From contig PUKL01000067.1 of NCBI GenBank assembly GCA_003552275.1, forward strand, positions 1 through 8,837: DNA of 8,837 nucleotides. The letters run 5' to 3'. This DNA is from Mollicutes bacterium (GTDB lineage: Bacteria > Bacillota_I > Bacilli_A > Izemoplasmatales > Izemoplasmataceae). This document shows positions 5,881-8,837 of the stretch, piece after piece. The notes beneath the pieces were generated by a model, which made no database searches, was not told where the DNA came from, and saw nothing but the letters and a program-made list of their open reading frames with translations. The first letter of the stretch is position 1, and each line of letters begins with the position of its first letter. Made by a program: the position numbers and the translations under genes.

Positions 5881-8499
5881 TCAATCCTCTTTCGGGTCGT
5901 AAATGGTCGAAAAGGACATCGAGCGGAGAACTTCATCCTCCTGCAATCCGCGCGCATCGTTCAAATCGTAGCTCGCCTCGATGCTGATCCGGTAGTTCTT
6001 CTCTTCTTCGTGTTGGGCGGTGAAGACATACTCCCCGCCGATGCCGTCCGGGCTCGTCAGATCGAGATGGATCTCCTCGAGCAGGACGTCCCCCTCGTCG
6101 GTGATTTCATAGAGGACGAGGCGCATGTCGTTTTCCACATAGATCCCGTCGCTGTCGTCGATGTCCGTGATGGTGAGCCTGATTTCCTCTTCGGTGATCG
6201 CGAGTTCGGAGAACTCGGGGATCGGGAACTCGTAGGGCTCGGTCGTGAAGGTCTCCTCGTGGAGGAGTTCGTCTTCCCTCACGCCTTCGCCGTCGGCGAG
6301 GTCGATATCACCATAGACGCGCAGCATGTAGGTGTAATCGGAATAGAGCGTGAGAAATCTCATGTGCATGCCGTCTTCTATCTTTCGTGTGCCGATCGGT
6401 TCATCTTCCGCGTCATAGAGGACGAGGCGCAGCGAGCCGGCGACGATGCTGCCGTGGGCGTCGTCGATCTGCACATCCGTCGCCATGCTCTCTTTTTCGA
6501 TGTTCATGTCGGAGAAATCGATGCCGGGCCATCCGGACACCGTCCGCAGGGTCTCGCGGACGAACACCGTCTCATAGGGCTCGCCCCCGTCGTCGAAATC
6601 GATGGTCGCCGTCAGATAGATGCGATACTCCGTATCGGCCGCAAGCGTGTCGATGGTCACGGTCCGGCTTTCACTCAGGGTTTCCGTATGGACGAGGGTC
6701 TCACCCTCATAGAGGGAGACGGTCACTTCGCCGTCACGGAACGAGTCGTGCGGATCCTGCACATCGATGTCGATGATGAACCCGCCGAGGATCCTCTCGA
6801 CATCCGCGATGGAAGCTTCGCCCGGCTTGGGCGTCTTGGTGGCGCGGATATAGTGGGAGCCGAGAGCATGACCCCGCACGGGTCCGCTCTTGTCGCGAAG
6901 GTCGTAATCGGTGATGATTTCCACCGCATACGTCTTTTCGTGGTCGATGGGAACATCTTCGAACGTGTAGGTGCCGCCGCTGTCGATGACCTTGACCCGG
7001 TAGGGGTCGAGGTCGTCGGGGTCGAAGTCCTCCCCGACGGGCAATGCATAGAGGCGGGCGATGAGACGTCCTTCCAGGATGGTGTCGTCGGGGTCGTTCA
7101 CCGTCGCCGTGAATGTGACGCTCGCTGCGTCCAACTCGACATTGGTCACATCACCCGTGGGCTTCTCGTTGGCGGGGGTCGTCACGGTGTCTTCGAATAT
7201 CACGCCTTCGCGGACACCCTCACCGTCGCCCAAATCATACTTGGCGGTGATTATCAGACGGTAGGTGTTGTCGGCGAAGAGGCCGTCGACGTCATAGACC
7301 ATGTCATCGCGGATGAGCAGGGTCTGGGCCCATTTCTGTTCGTCGACTTCGTTGTAGAGTCTGGCGTGCATGGTGGAAGGCAAGACGATGTCTTTCAAGG
7401 CGCTCGTGTCGATGGCGAAAGAGACTCGGTTCTCGGCAGGGGCGTCGATGTCGACGGTGATGGGAGGAAGATCCATCTGCAGGGTCGTGAACGTCTTCTC
7501 CGCGAGGATCTGGTCGACCCGCGGCCCTTCCAGATCGTGCAGATCGTAATCGGCGACGATTTTCAACGTGTAGGTGTTGTTGTTGAGTAGGTTCTCGATA
7601 TGGATGTCAGCCAGTTCTTCTTCATCCAGCGGGATTTCCATTTCTACGATCTCGTCTTTGATGATGAGCGCCCGCAATCCTTCTTCCATGAGGACTCCGT
7701 GGGGATCCGCGTACGTCAGCGAGAAACGGATATCGGTCTCACCGATGACGGGCTCCTCGATAGAGGCGGTGGGAGGGCTCTTCGGCAGTGTCGAAACGGG
7801 GGCGCTCTCGAGGAGGACATAATCCTCCTGCAGGCCTTCACCGTCATTGCGCTCATAATCGACGAGGATGCGGATTGTGTATTCCTGGTCGCTGAAAAGC
7901 CCCGCGAAGACGTGGTCGCCGGCGATGAGCTCGCGTTCGGCGACGATGTCATCCTCATGAAGCAACTCGATACGCCCATCGAGGATGGTGTCGTCGGTGT
8001 CGGTGAGTCCGAGATCGAAGGCCAGGCTGTCCACGCCGGGGTCGACGGAAACGATCTCGGCCGCGGGGAGCGCTTCGAGGACGAGGATGTCGTAGGTGTT
8101 GTTCTCGGTGACCTCCACGGCCTGGACGCCGTCGTGCATGTATTCGAATTCGTCGAAACTATAGCGGGTCTCTCCGGGAATCGCCCCGGCGGTTATGTAG
8201 AAGACCACGTGTTCGTTCGTGCTTTCATCTTCGAAACGGCTGGCCCGGATCGTCCTGTCGTGGATGCGCAAAAGATTGATATCCAGATCGGAGGGATTGT
8301 CGAAATAGACATCCAAACGGATGGGGTCTTGTTTCTCGACGACCGCGGGGACATGTGTTCCCTCGGCGAACGGGGCCTGCCCGTTGATTTCGAGACGCTC
8401 GAAAGACGGTGGGGTGACCTCATCGACGGGATCGTCGCCGCAAGCCGCCAGCACCCCCGCGGCAAAGAACAAGATCAATACCAGGACAACTCTTTTCAT
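5881..8499 (-). CDS. Large acidic surface lipoprotein with seven fibronectin-III-like repeats
   Basis: 872 residues. The signal peptide M-K-R plus a hydrophobic core ends in lipobox V-L-A-A-C with Cys20, so the protein should be tethered to the outer membrane face. After a Gly-Asp-Asp linker comes an N-terminal beta-rich domain (about 30-143). Seven repeats of about 95-105 residues follow, at roughly 145-238, 244-339, 346-441, 447-555, 560-654, 659-753 and 760-865. Each opens with a D-rich turn such as D-P-D-D-T-I-L-E-G, has a central strand L-x-L-Y and an N-x-T-Y-x-L-x-I strand. It closes with a Y-D-L-x-D-G-E-G-x-x-E-D segment and T-F-T-T. The spacing and topology look like fibronectin type III or related beta sandwiches; no enzyme motif is seen. 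A role in adhesion, binding or a cell-surface scaffold is inferred. The start at 8499 has GGGAG 8 bases upstream; the ATG at 8514 has no spaced RBS. It has its own promoter and terminator. Confidence 0.88.
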   Translation of the reverse strand: MKRVVLVLILFFAAGVLAACGDDPVDEVTPPSFERLEINGQAPFAEGTHVPAVVEKQDPIRLDVYFDNPSDLDINLLRIHDRTIRASRFEDESTNEHVVFYITAGAIPGETRYSFDEFEYMHDGVQAVEVTENNTYDILVLEALPAAEIVSVDPGVDSLAFDLGLTDTDDTILDGRIELLHEDDIVAERELIAGDHVFAGLFSDQEYTIRILVDYERNDGEGLQEDYVLLESAPVSTLPKSPPTASIEEPVIGETDIRFSLTYADPHGVLMEEGLRALIIKDEIVEMEIPLDEEELADIHIENLLNNNTYTLKIVADYDLHDLEGPRVDQILAEKTFTTLQMDLPPITVDIDAPAENRVSFAIDTSALKDIVLPSTMHARLYNEVDEQKWAQTLLIRDDMVYDVDGLFADNTYRLIITAKYDLGDGEGVREGVIFEDTVTTPANEKPTGDVTNVELDAASVTFTATVNDPDDTILEGRLIARLYALPVGEDFDPDDLDPYRVKVIDSGGTYTFEDVPIDHEKTYAVEIITDYDLRDKSGPVRGHALGSHYIRATKTPKPGEASIADVERILGGFIIDIDVQDPHDSFRDGEVTVSLYEGETLVHTETLSESRTVTIDTLAADTEYRIYLTATIDFDDGGEPYETVFVRETLRTVSGWPGIDFSDMNIEKESMATDVQIDDAHGSIVAGSLRLVLYDAEDEPIGTRKIEDGMHMRFLTLYSDYTYMLRVYGDIDLADGEGVREDELLHEETFTTEPYEFPIPEFSELAITEEEIRLTITDIDDSDGIYVENDMRLVLYEITDEGDVLLEEIHLDLTSPDGIGGEYVFTAQHEEEKNYRISIEASYDLNDARGLQEDEVLRSMSFSTIYDPKED
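5905..8067 (-). repeat. Seven tandem protein-level repeats inside the lipoprotein
   Basis: The repeats map, in gene order, to about 8067-7786, 7770-7483, 7464-7177, 7161-6835, 6822-6538, 6525-6241 and 6222-5905. The shared closing motif reads D-Y-E-R-N-D-G-E-G, D-Y-D-L-H-D-L-E-G, K-Y-D-L-G-D-G-E-G, D-Y-D-L-R-D-K-S-G, T-I-D-F-D-D-G-G-E, D-I-D-L-A-D-G-E-G and S-Y-D-L-N-D-A-R-G. Similarity is at the protein level; the DNA copies have diverged strongly, so the duplications are old. Confidence 0.8.
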
Positions 8500-8507
8500 G
8501 ACCAACA

Positions 8508-8512
8508 CTCCC
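8508..8512 (-). promoter_or_regulatory. Ribosome binding site of the repeat lipoprotein
   Basis: GGGAG stands 8 bases before the ATG at 8499. The alternative in-frame ATG at 8514 has AAGGA directly abutting it with no spacer, so it is rejected as the start. Confidence 0.6.
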
Positions 8513-8541
8513 ATTCCTTCTTCACTACCTTGAATGCCTTC

Positions 8542-8570
8542 ATTTTATCACAAACGCGCAACCGCCACAA
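8542..8570 (-). promoter_or_regulatory. Predicted promoter of the repeat lipoprotein
   Basis: On the minus strand TTGTGG (8570-8565) is followed at 17 bp by TAAAAT (8547-8542), preceded by TGA to make an extended -10. The -35 box directly abuts the dinB stop codon at 8571. Transcription would start near 8535. No terminator is seen between dinB and this gene, so read-through from dinB may add to expression. Confidence 0.72.
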
Positions 8571-8837
8571 TCAGCGCTTTTCACCTTTTTCTGCGACACC
8601 CTTCCGCAAAAGGGGTTTTTCATAATGGCGATTGATGCTTTCAAGGACCTTCTCGATGGCACCGTCACTCTTCTTCTCGGCATCGAGCTCGAATATCGAA
8701 AGCTGTCGGAACAGGCGTTCGCCCTTGATGATGTTCGAAGCGCTCACGCCGACAAGATGGATCGGTCGATCCTCGTAGAGCTCGTCGAACAACCTTTCCG
8801 CTTCCTTGAACATGGTCGAAAAATCGTTCGTGTGATG
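8571..8837 (-). CDS. dinB: DNA polymerase IV, C-terminal end (truncated by window edge)
   Basis: The last 88 residues of a Y-family translesion polymerase; the catalytic palm and fingers lie past the right edge. What is visible is the end of the little-finger domain: T-N-D-F-S-T, then A-E-R-L-F-D-E-L-Y, then R-P-I-H-L-V-G-V-S-A-S-N, the very conserved closing strand of Pol IV. It is followed by Q45-L-S-I-F49 (numbered from the first visible residue), which fits the sliding-clamp binding pentapeptide QLxLF. The protein ends about 39 residues later in a basic tail. Pol IV copies past lesions and is error-prone. The stop TGA abuts the next gene's promoter. The UmuC-type alternative is less likely given the V-G-V-S-A-S-N strand and the short tail. 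Confidence 0.88.
   Translation of the reverse strand, partial: HHTNDFSTMFKEAERLFDELYEDRPIHLVGVSASNIIKGERLFRQLSIFELDAEKKSDGAIEKVLESINRHYEKPLLRKGVAEKGEKR

Noticed and set aside
4715..5902. Open frame of 395 codons on the plus strand opposite the CPBP protease
   Set aside because: It spans two minus-strand genes, a promoter and a terminator. The His/Glu/Arg-rich product is typical of an antisense shadow.
5863..7590. Long open frame of 575 codons on the plus strand opposite the repeat lipoprotein
   Set aside because: It is antisense to a gene with signal peptide, repeats, RBS, promoter and terminator. It starts inside that gene's terminator, has no RBS and shows only a mirror of the repeat composition. 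GC-rich Asp/Glu codons readily leave the complementary frame open.
7600..8625. Open frame of 341 codons on the plus strand opposite the start of the repeat lipoprotein
   Set aside because: It covers the lipoprotein's signal peptide, its promoter and the end of dinB, and has no RBS. It is a shadow frame.
1..8837. Search for CRISPR arrays, tRNA/rRNA genes, IS elements, attachment sites and direct DNA repeats
   Set aside because: No regularly spaced DNA repeats, transposase frames, tRNA-like cloverleaves or flanking duplications were seen. All larger DNA-level structures are the two terminators and the protein-level repeats.

Overview
The window looks like a chromosomal segment of a Gram-positive-type bacterium, probably a Bacillota or Mycoplasmatota (Acholeplasma-like) lineage but with an unusually GC-rich genome. 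The evidence is strong AGGAGG-type ribosome binding sites, TATAAT-type -10 boxes, three lipoproteins with Gram-positive-style signal peptides and an atrophied bacterial Ig domain of a kind common in those groups. TGA is used as a normal stop codon by most genes, so this is not a code-4 mycoplasma. The taxonomic call is inference from gene style, not from a marker gene.

Layout, left to right. (1) 1-1687, minus strand: a compact operon of a class I SAM methyltransferase, exodeoxyribonuclease III (xth) and the start of a terpenoid-cyclase/squalene-cyclase-like protein that runs off the left edge. Both gaps between these genes are 28 bp. (2) 1688-1791: a divergent intergenic region with a good rightward promoter, a weaker leftward one and a short perfect inverted repeat. 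(3) 1792-3360, plus strand: an S41-type peptidase lipoprotein. (4) 3462-3809, plus strand: a tiny, very acidic lipoprotein made of one atrophied Ig domain, with its own promoter, an excellent RBS and a strong bidirectional terminator. (5) 3875-4861, minus strand: an unrecognised protein with two membrane segments and coiled coils. (6) 5018-5800, minus strand: a CPBP/CAAX-type intramembrane protease with a GTG start. (7) 5881-8499, minus strand: a large lipoprotein of 872 residues built from an N-terminal domain and seven fibronectin-III-like repeats that share a Y-D-L-x-D-G-E-G signature. It has its own promoter and terminator. (8) 8571-8837, minus strand: the C-terminal end of DNA polymerase IV (dinB), running off the right edge.

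Functionally the window mixes DNA repair housekeeping at its two ends (xth, dinB) with a cell-surface block in the middle: three lipoproteins, all cleaved before Cys20, plus two integral membrane proteins. No known pathway ties the surface genes together, and each has its own transcription signals. No RNA genes, insertion sequences, CRISPR arrays, attachment sites or origins were seen. No intergenic stretch reaches 300 bases. The most interesting object is the seven-repeat lipoprotein. I did not find a convincing multi-gene novel system.
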